DNA from: Gymnorhina tibicen
Lineage: Eukaryota > Chordata > Aves > Passeriformes > Artamidae
Length of the DNA: 64,000 bases
NCBI GenBank assembly: GCA_013399875.1
Contig: VXAZ01007909.1
Span: 88,735-152,734 of the forward strand
Direction of reading: 5' to 3'
The position numbers and the translations under genes were made by a program. This document shows positions 1 through 12,100 of the stretch, piece by piece (position 1 is the stretch's first letter; every line of letters begins with the position of its first letter). Below the pieces are notes generated by a model that was not told the DNA's origin, ran no database searches, and saw only the letters and a list, made by a program, of their open reading frames with translations.

Positions 1-2256
1 AATCAGCAAATGTGAAGAGCCCTGCAAGGGTGTAGTGGTATTAAATCTGACATGGATAGTAGGCAGAGAGTCATCCCACTTTCTCAAACACACACTGCAC
101 GTGCCTATTGAAACAGAAGCATTAGGCATGAAGTACCTTGCATATATTTAGCTTTACAAGTAGATTTCAAGAGACCACAAGAAAAAAACATGAAACCTTT
201 GCAGTCTGAGCACAGGTAACACATGCAGCAGTTCCTGCAGGGCCAAACTTGAGAAAGCTGTGGTGCAATTTTAACCTTTCTGTGTAGGCCAGATGCTCGT
301 GGGACTGTGACTTTAGTTCACACAAAAGTCTTTGTCCACAACCTAAGAAACAATTCTCTTTAAGCATATAACAATCAAATCTGCAATAACGTGTAACAAG
401 TGCTCCAGGTAAAGATTCCCCCTTCCTCAACAGCAGGCTTGGGCTAACTGGCAAAACATCCTCTTGTTGGAGAGCAGAAGAGATGTTTTAGCACAGGTAG
501 ACTGCACATGCCATTTGCACAGGTTGAATGTTACTGTTAGTGGCCCCAAGGCCCTACAGAACTGAGCAGCTCTTAGTAAAAAACACATTCAGTGGCTGGA
601 AAGCCTACTGTAACTCCCTCAAAACTGAACTAAATTAGTTTCAATGAAGCTGAAAACACAAATGAAATGTATATAGGTTCTCTAAACACTACCCAGAAAA
701 AGAAAATGAAACAGCACTGTAAAGCAGGGCAACAATTGTGCTTCCACTAAAAGGAGAGGACACCAGGCTGCAGAGGTGTCACCATGGGGCCAGGCTGCTG
801 GTTGTCACACCTTACCTTCCCTGTCCCTTAAACACAGGGAAGGTGGCAAATCTAGATGATGATACAGTGCAGTTAAATCATCTCCTGACACGCAGGATCA
901 GGTAAAGCTGACTGAAGATTTGAGAACCCAAAAGTTGGGGGATTTCTGGTTGGTTGGCTTTAACCACAAGGATATTGATGCAGATCTATTTATTTTAAAA
1001 TTTCCTGTGTTAACTACTGGTATTGCATTATCTTCTTGAAAATATTGTGCTCTAATGCTGAGGTACCACTAAGTAACTTGGTCCCAACGTAAAGTCAGTT
1101 CATGTCATTCTTTGTACCATAAACTCCAGCAAAAATGCTCAGTTAGAAAACAGCAAGAGTTCAGTTTGTAAAAATCATACAGCTAAGCATTGCTGCTAAT
1201 GTACACCTCAGCTGCCCTAAGATGTTTTGTGTTTACTCAATCACTGCTACCTTTCAAATGCAACAGAAGAGATGTATTTCTTCCTTCCTAGTGCAAAGTT
1301 AAGAGTTATGGACCAGCTCAAACCAACAGCTGAAACATGCACCCAGCATGCAAGTGTTTACAAACTGTAAACTCCAACTTACTAGTTGACTCCGAACTCA
1401 AAAAGTTCAGAGGGTCTGAAAACAATTAAGGAACAGAAGGTGAAGATAAATTAAGAAATATCAAGAAAACTAATTTACATGAAAACAGCTCCCTCAATGT
1501 ACTGCACATACTTTAATTAATCCTTCAGCATTCAGTCATCAGAGCATCAAAAGGATGAAGAATGTACATCGAACCATTATCTCTGAAGTCTTGTGCTTTT
1601 GTAAAAATAAATAAATTTTTTAATTCTGACCTATTTCTACCAAAAAAGACTGATCCTCCAACTTTTCCTATCACCTTACTCCTGTTCTTCCCTTTCGAGG
1701 CAACAGATTTGAATTTTCCTAGATCAGCACCTAACACAAATCCAAGTCTGTCCTGAAATGCCCTTTCAAGTCTTTAGCAAATACTTGTAGTCCCATTAAA
1801 CAGAGAAAGGAAATTATACTGATACACAGGGAAAACAAGCATTCATCTGTGTGCCTGGAAAAACTGAATAGCTTCCAGTAAATACTGTAAAAGTATATAC
1901 TTGGATCCAAGTAAATATTTGGATCATTCCAAGTCTTTTTTTTCCATTGTCACCTCATGTGGAAACAGTATTTTGGCCTCCAATGAAGCTATCATACAGG
2001 AAAACCACATGGATTCTTTTTGGACATATTTCTCCTCTGTCCAAATCTAAAGGCTGCCAATAACAGCACAAAAGACAGATCCCTGTACAAAGAACTGATT
2101 TTTACACAGCTAGTCCTCAGAATGATCAGTTTGTCAAAAGAAAATTAGGATTAGGATAAGTGGCTGAGAAGTCAGGTTCAGCCTCTTCTATGGTCTTTCC
2201 TTAGCTTTGTCTGAAAGGGTCCCCCAGGCTGCTGGCAATTCAGAAATAACACTTAC
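1..2256 (-). other. PLS3 intron 3 (5' part)
   Basis: This AT-rich sequence continues from the exon 3 donor to the window edge. I searched it for the next conserved plastin exon, which should encode the EF-hand to calponin-homology linker, and did not find it. The open frames inside are short and show no conserved motif. No repeat family was recognised. Confidence 0.75.
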
Positions 2257-2420
2257 ATAGACGAATTCTTCAAAACTGATCTTCCCATCTTTATTCTTGT
2301 CACCATCAATCATGAGCTTCTGGATGATCTCTCTCACTTTGTAACCAGGGAGAGGCAGGCTGGCTTCCTTGAACAGCTCATGCAACTCGTAGTCGCAGAT
2401 GAACCCATTGCTGTTGAGGT
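2257..2420 (-). CDS. PLS3: PLS3 (T-plastin) coding exon 3, paired EF-hands
   Basis: This is an internal coding exon of 164 nt. Its acceptor is a pyrimidine-rich tract ending in CAG just above 2420, and its donor GTAAGT starts at 2256. Joined to the exon ending at 9113 it reads as 55 uninterrupted codons. The first codon (Asp) is completed across the splice. Residues 1-12 form a full EF-hand loop (D-x-N-x-N-G-x-I-x-x-x-E). Residues 41-52 form a second loop with D, N, D, G, I and E in the right places. Between them lies the [11 protein letters not shown] segment typical of plastins. The sequence matches vertebrate PLS3 more closely than PLS1 or LCP1 (for example [20 protein letters not shown]). 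The EF-hands confer calcium sensitivity on actin-filament bundling in the cytoplasm. The downstream actin-binding domains are not in the window, so the gene is partial here. Confidence 0.96.
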
Positions 2421-5001
2421 CTGAGGAAGAGAAGAGGCAGCAAAAGGTTTTAGAAATGTGCCTGAGCCTGACAGAGCTGACCCCCAACAGAGGGGCAAAA
2501 ACATGACCCCCGTGTCCGAGAGCTTTATGGAGAGCAACCTACACACTGGGGACTTGCTGAATCCATGCAGGGCATGGACACACAGCAGGATGGCCACACC
2601 AAAAATATCAAGGAGTACATTGTTCAAAGGACACCCCTAGGAACCAAAGGCACACAGTAAATACACACAGCACATCCTCAGAGAGGATCCCAACACAAGC
2701 CATGGGAACCCTCCAGCTCTGGGCAATAGCAGCTTCAAAGAGCAGGACTTGACCAGAGGAGTCTGGGCACATGTAACAAGTCTGGTGTTAAGTTTGACAA
2801 CAGAACATCTGCATTTTCATAAACAATCTCCAGAATGTCTGTTTTTGCATCTAACTACTACTGCCTTTGCACATTAAAAATAGATGGTAATGAAACACAG
2901 CACCTCTTATTTTCTGAACCGAAAACCCCAAGTCAGCTCTGCAGTTGCATCTTTATCATGTTGTCAATGATGTTCTCCTTTTAACACTGACAGCAAATTG
3001 CAACCAGATATTTTATTGCTGTCCAAGAATGCTCTGCAAGGACATTTGCTTTCACAGGCTATCACCAAGCCACAGCAGCACCATGTGTTTAGTGAGATAT
3101 TGTCACCTACTAGACTGAGGAAGAAAACAGGAATCTAGCGTGACACTGGAGCTTTGCACATAACAGATCCCAAACTCTTTGGGGACATCATCACATCTAC
3201 TGACCACACATGGTAAATCCAGCAGCCCAAGCCTTTCTTCAGGCAAGTGAGATTTTCCCACTACTATGGACAGGCATGGATTGGGTGCCTCCTCCCCCAA
3301 GCTGATCAGGATGAGCAAAGTGTTGCTCACAGTACAGCTGGCAACCAAGTTTCAGCAGAGTTGAGTCCACAAGAAGACAGAGCATTTGAAGTAGTTGTAC
3401 AGCCCAGATTCACACCTCAAAACATAAGCATGACCCTCCAGCCCCATCTTTAGAGACACAGGGATTCAGGGCATGTTGTGCTGTTACTGGCTCAGTAATA
3501 GGATGCTAAAATCCCTTTGCTGTAGGCAAGTGCTACAGACAGCCCAGGGAAGTTAATTTAGTGCCTGAAGAGCTGCACCAGCCCCAGAATTTGGTTTTCT
3601 TCAACAGGGAATCTCACCACAGCCACTGGGGTCAGTATTTATGCTTAAAGGGAGATACTTCCAAGAATAAAAGAAAACAATCAGGATAGCTCTAAGGTCC
3701 AGGGTTATTTTTTAAACCAAATTGTGGAGGTCAATTTACTTTTAATGAGGAATCTATGGTTTTCAGGTTTTGTTTCACAGCAAAGTTCCAGCAAGCAGCA
3801 CGTTTGCACCACCACTCCAATCGTCCTCATTTTCCAGATCCATATGGGAATATGGGATTTTGAAATTGTTTTTATCAGTTAGCAAGAAAGCGAAACTTTG
3901 CTCAGTGGCAAATATCTGAAGTAACCGGAGCAAACCTGTACTCCCTCCCACATCCCAGTCTCTTTGTCTCAGACTAAGGCAGAGCATCAATTCCAGTGGA
4001 TTAAAAAATACATTAAACTACTTTACGAAAAGTCAGTGTTTACAATAGTGCTGATGAAATAAAGTGGTTTGCGGCAATGATTAATGATACCAATAGGCTG
4101 CTGTCTGGCCCTCAATTTTAGAATTTTATTCCAAAATAATACAAGCTTACAAAGGCAAGCTTTGTTAACAGTCCAGCCTGAGATCTCATGAGCAAACTAT
4201 TTCCCCTCTAGATAAATCACAGCTTCTTCTATTACAGTATTTTTATTACTGAATCTAACTTTACAATATGCATCTTTTCCCCTCCTTACAGCCAGTGAGA
4301 AAAATAAGTCAACAAGGGATTTCCTAATCTCCAGGGCCTATGAACCTAAAACAAAGCTTTGCTTTCACCCTCAGCCTACAGCCAACTCCCACTGTTTTTG
4401 CCTGTGCCTGACTGAACCAACCACAATCCCTCGGCACACTGCCAAATTAAGCAGGTAAATCCAAAAACATCTGTTCATCACTTCTTCCAATCAATCCACC
4501 ACCTAAGTTCTACATCTACCCAAATGTTAAAGTAGATGTAAGTAGCAGGCAAAGAGAAAAATAAGACTTCAAAATACATATTGTATCCTTGATAGGATCT
4601 GATTTTGATTCAGATTTGGTAAAGGTTTTCCTCTTGACATGTCCAGGTTAAGCATTCAGAAGTATTTCTGATTCAGGCTTGCATGTGCTGTGTCTGAGCC
4701 TATTCAGATGTGAAAGGAATAAAACCTCATATGGTATTTCAGGAGGCAGAAGCCTGTTAGGTGAGACATCAGGAAACTGAGCTCCAAAGTCTGCAACTCC
4801 AATAAGAACACATGGATAAAAGGATGCTGAAACCAAGTTAGAGCTTGGTTCTACATATGAAGCCCTACAGGGCAAGTATCAGGAATTTACTCCAAGCTGG
4901 GTCAACATCTGCCCAGTTTGACAGTTTCATTCACTCCTGCAATCAGCATCTTGCCAGTCCTCCAGGTGTGCTAGTTCAAAGAAGATGTACTTTTGCTCAC
5001 T

Positions 5002-5018
5002 AAAAAAAAAAAAAAAAA
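5002..5018. repeat. poly(A) tract, 17 bp
   Basis: An uninterrupted run of 17 A residues lies within PLS3 intron 2. No clear retrocopy or target-site duplication is visible around it. Confidence 0.9.
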
Positions 5019-5690
5019 TAGGAGCTCTGCCACACAAAGAGCCATCTGAAATGCACACTCACATGGGAGCTCACATGAGTCAGGAGCATAGCACAAAGAA
5101 AGATTTTGGCCATCACGAAAGGCTGCATTGGGCTCAGACAAACAGAACAAAAATAAGTGTGAAGGACACACCTTAACTCACTCAAAACCTTTGATTCTCA
5201 GGACTCCGGACCTAAGCTCTTGCAACTCTTAACAACATCCCAAACATCACTTGTAAGAGTTACTCTTCCACAGTATTCTGGGAAAAAAATTAATCACCGA
5301 TTTAACTTTACAGAGTAAAAGGGCATCTATGTCCCAGACACTTGGGAGTGGGAATTACAAGTAAATCAGGTCTGTTAGTTTAACTATAAGACCACACACC
5401 AAGGAATTGGTTTCACGCTGAAGATGCTCTCATTTCAAGTTTTAGCTTCTTGGCACATTTGAGTGTTAAAGCCTGCTGGTTTTACCATAAAGTGGTGCTG
5501 GCCTGTGGTTTTGGCTTGGTAGCAGAGTCAAGTAGTGATTGACTATGTGATGGAAAATGGACCTGCTCTTAACAGTCAAAAAGCCTTACATTACAAATAG
5601 GCCTGAGACCCCTATCCCATAGGGCAGCCGCTTCCCTTCCTACTGTCTCTGTTCCCCTTCTGGCATCAAATGTACAAAGAAGCAGCATTT

Positions 5691-5747
5691 AAAACAAACA
5701 AATAAACAAAAAAAAAAAAAAAAAAAAAAAAAAAACAAACAAAAAAA
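5691..5747. repeat. A-rich simple repeat with 28-bp poly(A)
   Basis: An A-rich block of AAAC and AAAT units flanks an uninterrupted run of 28 A residues (5708-5735). It could be an expanded simple repeat or the tail of an old retroposed sequence. No parent sequence was recognised upstream. Confidence 0.9.
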
Positions 5748-7866
5748 CCCCACCTCTGCAGTATCAGCCAGTTCCAAAACTATTTCCAGCATCACTGCAC
5801 ATGGTGCCTTGCTGAATGTCCTGCAACAGGCCCGGACTTCACACAGAAGGTGGTCTAAAATCCCTCTCTAACAAAATCTGAGATGGTATTCAACAGCTGA
5901 AGAGGCTGTCAAAGTAGAAGCTATCCCAAATGAAATTGTTTGGTGGCCTGCCCAGAATTACTAATGGAAGAAAGCAAAATTGTTTTAACAGACAAGCTAC
6001 AGCCTGGATTCATTATAGTCTGCCTGATGGAAAGGAAACTACAGCACATCTGAAGTTTCCTATTTCTTCTGAAAGATGCATGCACACCAGCATGCTAAAC
6101 CTGGGAAAGGTCACAGCAGCAGCACATGGCACCAGCCTCTGCCGTATGCAGGTGGCGCAGCAAAGCCACAATGAATCCCAAAAGCTGCTTCAAGCTCTGG
6201 CTCAGCTTCCTCCCGAGGACAAGTACTTAAAATAGCTTAAATAACAGGATGCAAGAGGGGAAAGTAACCCACACGTTTCCTTTTAAGGACATATGCTCAG
6301 CAGGACACACCAGAAGGATCACAGATCCCTATTTGCCCTAAGTCAATGTTTCAGAGCATTGTTTTACCACCTTGCAGTGCTGAACAAAGTGTTCAGCTGA
6401 GTTATGATTCCTGAGTATGTCGTGTTTCCAGAAAAGATGCTTATCTCTGCTTATCTTAGAAGGAGGGAGAAGGAAGACAAATAAACAGAGCAAGTTTGCA
6501 GATTTTGTTTGCCACGCCTCCCCTCTGAAGTGCCACTCTTTGGCCAAGTACACACAAACAGGCACCTGTTCCACAGAACAAATTCAGAGATCCAGTGAGA
6601 TCTGGAGCAACCTGCTCTTCTCCCACTAACCTGTGGGTCACTCAAAGCCTAGACAGTTCCAATGCCCCCCTTAATTACTGTTTTTAGGCATTACAAAGCT
6701 TTTTTCCCCCACTGCTCTTTACCACTTGGATCAATTCCAAGACAAATTACTGCCTGTACGATGGCAGGAGCTGCTTGTCTGCGCTATAGCTGACTTTAGT
6801 GAAAACCTTAAACAGTGGTTTCTCACCTGTGGATTCTTTTAATAAGCAGTAGGATGTCTGTGGGACTCATGACTTTCGCTGGCTGTCAGAGAACAGCACA
6901 CCAGATGCATGGGAGAGAGGAAATACCTTTAAGTGGCATGGAAGGCAAGTGGTGACAGTACATAGTACCTCACTGCCTTCCAGCATCCCCAAATGTCTCA
7001 ATCCAGTCCAGCTGCAGACAAAAAAGCTGGTCAAACACACACCTTTAGAGTCCCATCAACCTACACATCCAGAGCAGCAACTTGCCCCGTGCTAGAGTTA
7101 AAGCAGGTCTCCAGGAAGCCCAACCAGCTGTACATTGGAGCAGGGCACATCTTGGTGAGCAGAAATGACCCTATGAAATGTTTCCTTCTCCCCACATCTC
7201 CTTCATGACATCCTAGAAGCCAACCAGCTGAGTTTTGCTATAACCATGCTTCTCAGCTGCGTTCCAAATCTTCCAGGTAGCTGGGAGACCAAAAACAGGC
7301 TTCATTTTACACAGCAGTCTTAGTCCAACTTCTGTTCACATTCACTAGAGATGCTATTAGAAGTTCACAGTGAAAGTCAGTCACCCAGCCAGTGACCAGT
7401 TCTATATCCCAGGGCAAACATGGCTGCTTTAGGCAAGAATAGAGGGAATGAGAACATTAAAGACACTCCGGACAGGTGTGTCCCACATGCTTGTGGGCTT
7501 ACCATGCCTAAAGCACACAAAACAAGGTAGCTGAAAAGAACTATCAGATCCTATCTCATTTGTGGGTATGTCCAGGATAATTAGCTCATTTCTCATTAGT
7601 ATCTAAGTTCTGACACTGCCTTCATAATTTAAAACCAAACAGATACCCACCTCCTGAGCAAGGTGAGCTGGTTTCCTAAAACAAACCAGGATTTGACTTG
7701 TATTTCTCCATGTTTCCAGCACAAAGGCAGCCAGCCAACCTAATCTCAATAATTTCCCCCACACTAATGACAAAAAGCCACCACATTTCAGAGAGGTTAA
7801 TATTTTAAATGTATCCAAGGAGAGAACAGGCTGCCTACATCCCAGCCTTATTGAGATCTGCACTCA

Positions 7867-7888
7867 GAGGCACATCAGAGGCACATCA
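7867..7888. repeat. short tandem duplication, 11-bp unit
   Basis: The unit AGGCACATCAG occurs twice in direct succession within intron 2. It looks like a small replication-slippage event. Confidence 0.7.
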
Positions 7889-9112
7889 GACAGAGAGAAA
7901 CACTATGCTTCCTCCCAAGGAACATCTCCCTCTGTGGCAACTCACTTCTACCTGCTGCGAAAGTCTTGAGAAGAGCGAGAGAGGAGCGGGAACTCTTTAA
8001 AATGCAACTTGCTTTAAGTTCCAACAGGGGATACTGCTCCATGAGAATCAGCTGCCTCTGAAATTCACATTTCTCTCTGCAGACTGGAAATTCTGAGCAA
8101 GTGAGAGTTTTCACAGCCACCCTGCCCTAGAGGCTGATAACACCCAATACAGATAAGAGGCAACTGTGATTTTGTATATATAACCAGTGCTCAAGTGATG
8201 CCCATGTCCAGTTAGGAAAACAAAATGCTGCCTCTCACCACTTGTGCAACTTGATCCTGACCAGTGCCAGTCCTGGGTGTGGTTCCCCAGCTGCACACAC
8301 TGACCTCAGTCCCCACAGCTGCACTCCAGCTCCCATCCCAGCCCTCCCTGATGGTTCTCTGATCCTTCACTAAGCCGTATCAGGAAGCTAAAGCAACAGA
8401 AGACAATTTTTTCCATTATGTCAGTTTTTTGCCCATTTCAGCTTCCTGAAGCAGCTGGTCAGAGGCTTCTGCGATGCCAGTGCAGGGGGAAAGCTGGCAG
8501 GCAGGCGGAGCAGCTGGGGCTGTGCAGCCCAAGGAGCACAACAGGCTGAGGGAGGTGAGCAGAGATGGAGCCACCAGAGGGCAATGGAGGTGTGCTCAGC
8601 ACAAGGCATTGATCATCACCACAAGTCGCTCCATGATGGCCAGGTAAACAAATTCGGTTTTGCTTACAAGCCCCAAAATGCATCTGCACAAACCAAAAAT
8701 GCAGCACCTACGCTAACCATCTACATGGCTCAGCCAATCTGCCAAACCAACACCACCAGAACCAAGCACTGTGCAAGCCCTGAAGTGCTGCCAGGGCCAA
8801 AGCAATGCAATACCTGTTTGGATATTTCTTCTGCCATCAGGAAGCAACAAAGCCCACCCTGGAGCAACAGCACCAAGGCTGTCTGCCAGTGCTCCCTGAC
8901 AGCCAGACTGCCCGTGTCCCTGCCTTTGTGCTTCTTGGCCAAAGTGACAAGCCAGAAGCAAGGCTGCCAAGGGACTCCTTGGCACAGAGACAATCAGGAG
9001 AGCAGCAGAATGGCCACATTCTGCTGGCACTGCTGCTCATCACAGGGGTGGGATAAATCCAATTCAAATGTGCAGCAGACAGGAGCGAGATGCCCTCCTC
9101 ACTGAGACTTAC

Positions 9113-9179
9113 CAACTTTAGCAAAAGCCTCCTTGAGTTCCTCCAGCTCATCTTTGGAGATCTGCATGGTGTTGGCCAT
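9113..9179 (-). CDS. PLS3: PLS3 (T-plastin) first coding exon, start codon
   Basis: The coding part of exon 2 holds 22 codons plus one nucleotide, beginning MANTMQISKDELEELK and ending in KEAFAKV. It is followed by a consensus donor (G|GTAAGT at 9112-9107). The start at 9179 is chosen because the context is strong (G at -3 and G at +4), an in-frame TAA lies 12 nt upstream, and the peptide aligns with the known plastin-3 N-terminus. Human PLS3 starts three codons earlier (MDEMA); here those codons read Ile-His-Glu, so that start is absent. The exon joins the EF-hand exon at 2420 in phase, across about 6.7 kb of intron. The encoded helix leads directly into the first EF-hand loop. An out-of-frame ATG lies five nucleotides upstream (9184). 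Confidence 0.95.
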
Positions 9180-9199
9180 CTCATGGATTTAGGGAGTAC
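9180..9199 (-). other. PLS3: 5' UTR part of PLS3 exon 2
   Basis: These are the 20 untranslated nucleotides between the splice acceptor (TTTCTCTCTTTAG, with AG at 9201-9200) and the start codon. The acceptor has a strong pyrimidine tract, which shows that the real first exon lies upstream and is noncoding, as is known for PLS3 in mammals. The segment holds an in-frame TAA (9191-9189) and an out-of-frame ATG at 9184-9182 in weak context (T at -3). Confidence 0.88.
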
Positions 9200-12100
9200 C
9201 TAAAGAGAGAAAAAGAACACTGTGTGAAACCAGCCTGCATTCAACAACATACAGGTTCGAACAGCAGCATAGCAACAATCAGTACCAGTGTCACCACAGT
9301 TCCTGGAACCACATTTATCTTTCCACTAAGAAAACAGATATGTCAGAGATGTGAAATACAAGATGGAAATACAAATATAATAATACTCTTTAACAAGTCA
9401 AAAAGCCTATTAGCCTTGTATATTATTTTACAGCTGTGCTGTTCTGCACATATTAAGGTACCTGCTGTCGGTGTATTCTGTAGGTCAGAAAAGCTCACAT
9501 CTCCAGAGATTTTCCACAACTTTGAACAAAATCAGAATCCAGAGTTAAAATATTAATAAAAGATACTGAATTCTCTCTGCTTGCCCGTCTGTCCCAAGCG
9601 CACACAGCTACCAAACCCAAATAAAAAAGATTCTGAACAGTACATGAAGAGGGTCTTTTGGCACAAAGTAATATATCTGGTACTGTTTGCAAAAAAGGAA
9701 ATAGTTTGCTTTTCTGCAAGAAAGCTGTTTGAATCAACACTTGCTTGTTTCCCCAGAGTCAGACTCCCAAAAAACTGCAAGGAACAGGCCGTTTGCATGG
9801 CCACTGATTCCCTGAATGGCAGGAGCAGCGTGAGCAAGCACAGAACAGCAGGCATGATAAACACTGAAACCCCGAGTACACAGAGACTCCACTTGGATCA
9901 GACCTGCTTGGTGTTTAAGAAACAGAGAGGACGAAGCACAGTTCCTCCACCCATCTGCCATCATCCTCCTTTCCAAGCGCTGATTAGGTGCCACCCAGCC
10001 AGCCTGGACAGGAGGTATCACCACAGGGATGGGAGAAAGCCAGACACCTACGTATGTCTCCTTCCCAGACATTCGTGACAGGGCATCGGATGCCCTGGTG
10101 GCACTCTGGTTGACACGACCATGAGAGAGCAGCGACTGATGCAACAACGCTCACAGGGCAAGCCCTGTGCGTGAACAGAAACACAAGCACTGATAACCAC
10201 ATTCTAACACCACTGCTAGCTGTAGCTCAGGGTCTGTAAAAATGGTGATTTAGGCAGTCTCAGTGCAACTTCAAATGAGATTTGCATCCCAAGATTTTCC
10301 AGCTCCCACTTTGTTCACTACAATCCCTGAAGCTGAGAAATAAAAGGTTCCTCCCTCTGCCTATGGGAACAGACACAGCTGCCTCCTTCTTTGTAAGCAA
10401 AAGGATAAGGAGTGGATTGAGGTTTACAGTCTGTCAGAAGGCAGGATCCTGAACGGGCTGGCTCTGGCTCGAGGCTCCAGCAACAAGACTCAGTTTAACA
10501 AATGCCTGTGCTCTGATTAGCAACCCTCTTTTGTCTGAGGCTCCCAGCTGCCTTCACAAGCACTCGTTTAACTTAAGAACACAAGTTTGCCTGTAGCTGT
10601 AAATATTCATTTTCTGTAACACTTCACTCAGTCTGGAAAGAATGAAGTTGTTAAGAGATGAGAGTGATGGGCAGGCGTGGCGGCCTGGGAAAGCAGGCCT
10701 GGGAAAGCAGCTCAGATAGGTGCTCACAGCAGAGAAAGTCAACAAGAAGTTGCATCACTGCAGAGACATGAAGGAAAGTACTTCAGAACCCACCTCCCAG
10801 CGTTAGCAGGCACAAGAAGATGTTGAACAGTCAGTAAAAGCCACCAACAGCAAGACAACAAACTTCATCACTGGGCTCAAGTTGAAAAAATGGGCCAGGG
10901 GGAGGAATCACAACAAAGGTGCATCAGACACAGAGGTAAAAAAATAAATTTTTATAAAAGTAAACTTTTTGACTGTTTCACTGATTACAAGTTAGGCTAG
11001 TTGACCAAGGCAATGCTACCATGCAGGTCCCTGCAAGATGCAGGAATGCTGCGTGCAGCACTGACTGTCTTGCTTGACATCCAGTCTGGGATCTATCTCC
11101 GTTCCTGGAGCAGCCCCCGTAGCACTCCCATGGGTGCCTCAGCCGAGCCTCAGTGCCACCAGAACCTGGCTATTTGCAGGGGATAAAGGAGTTGCTTAGC
11201 AAGAAAAGCAGCTCTGGGCAAGCTTGTTGCATGATACAGGAGATGGATTTCACAACTGGCCAAAACACTTGGGGAATGCTACCAAGAATAGAGCTTGATT
11301 TGGCTATGCAGGCAGGTGGAATGAGCTGCCACGCAGGAGAGGCTGAGCTACAGACTGAAAATTCAGCCAAAGCTCCTCCACAAGTTCTGCCTTCTTCCTA
11401 ATTCTCATTTGCACCAATTCATTTTCAAACCATGAGGACTTCCCTTAAAAAGGGATTTCCCAAAGCATCCTTATTTAACCACTTAATTGGAATTTAATTT
11501 GCTGCTGATTATCTCTAACATCTTTAACACCAGAAGAAGCAGCAAAGACCACCATAAGCTGAGAGCTTTTAAAAATGCTGCTCTGTTTAACTTTATCAGG
11601 AAAATATCATGCTCTGGATATGCCCTGCAGTTGTTTGTATGGGTCTTGACTTAAAAATAATTTTTCCTTCCAGTCCCTAGACTGTTCAGCTCAGTCCATA
11701 AAACAGGTTTCCCTCTCAGTTTTTATAATATCACCTCTTCCTTCTTTTCTCTGCTTGAGAGGAGGGAGGGAGAATTGAAACCAACAGAGAAAAAGCAGAC
11801 ACCTGACCTTGTCAGGGCTGTCCAGGAAGGGGAAAGGGTGTTAAAACAGTCTATGGAAAGGTTAGTGGGCCACAAAGTTATAAGCTCCCAAAGCAATTGT
11901 ACAGAGCTTTTCTGCAATGAAGAGGTATTACACCATCATTGGCACACTGGGCTGGGAGGCAGGGGAGCTTTTCTTTTTTCTGTTGTGTGGGGGTTTTTAT
12001 GTTTGTTTGCTTTTAGTAGCTGAGTCTAGGGCATTCAGAATCATGTTTTTCATTCAGTTGCATTTTTAAACAAGAGGCTTTGTCTTGTGGAACATAAAAG

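Larger units (their letters stand above)
2421..9112 (-). other. PLS3 intron 2
   Basis: This 6.7 kb intron is bounded by consensus GTAAGT and CAG splice signals. It contains two A-rich tracts (5002-5018 and 5691-5747) and a short tandem duplication at 7867-7888. The long frame on the plus strand next to exon 2 (8584-9105) has no recognisable domain and is treated as chance. No other gene is seen. Confidence 0.85.

Noticed and set aside
5691..5747. Poly(A) tail of a processed pseudogene
   Set aside because: No parent gene sequence or flanking duplication was recognised upstream of the tract.
8584..9105. 173-codon plus-strand frame next to PLS3 exon 2
   Set aside because: It lies antisense in intron 2, overlaps several equally long frames on the other strand and has no conserved motif.
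9584..10147. Overlapping frames of 137-165 codons upstream of PLS3 exon 2
   Set aside because: Considered as a coding upstream exon, but exon 2 has a clear acceptor at 9201-9200 and an in-frame stop before its ATG.
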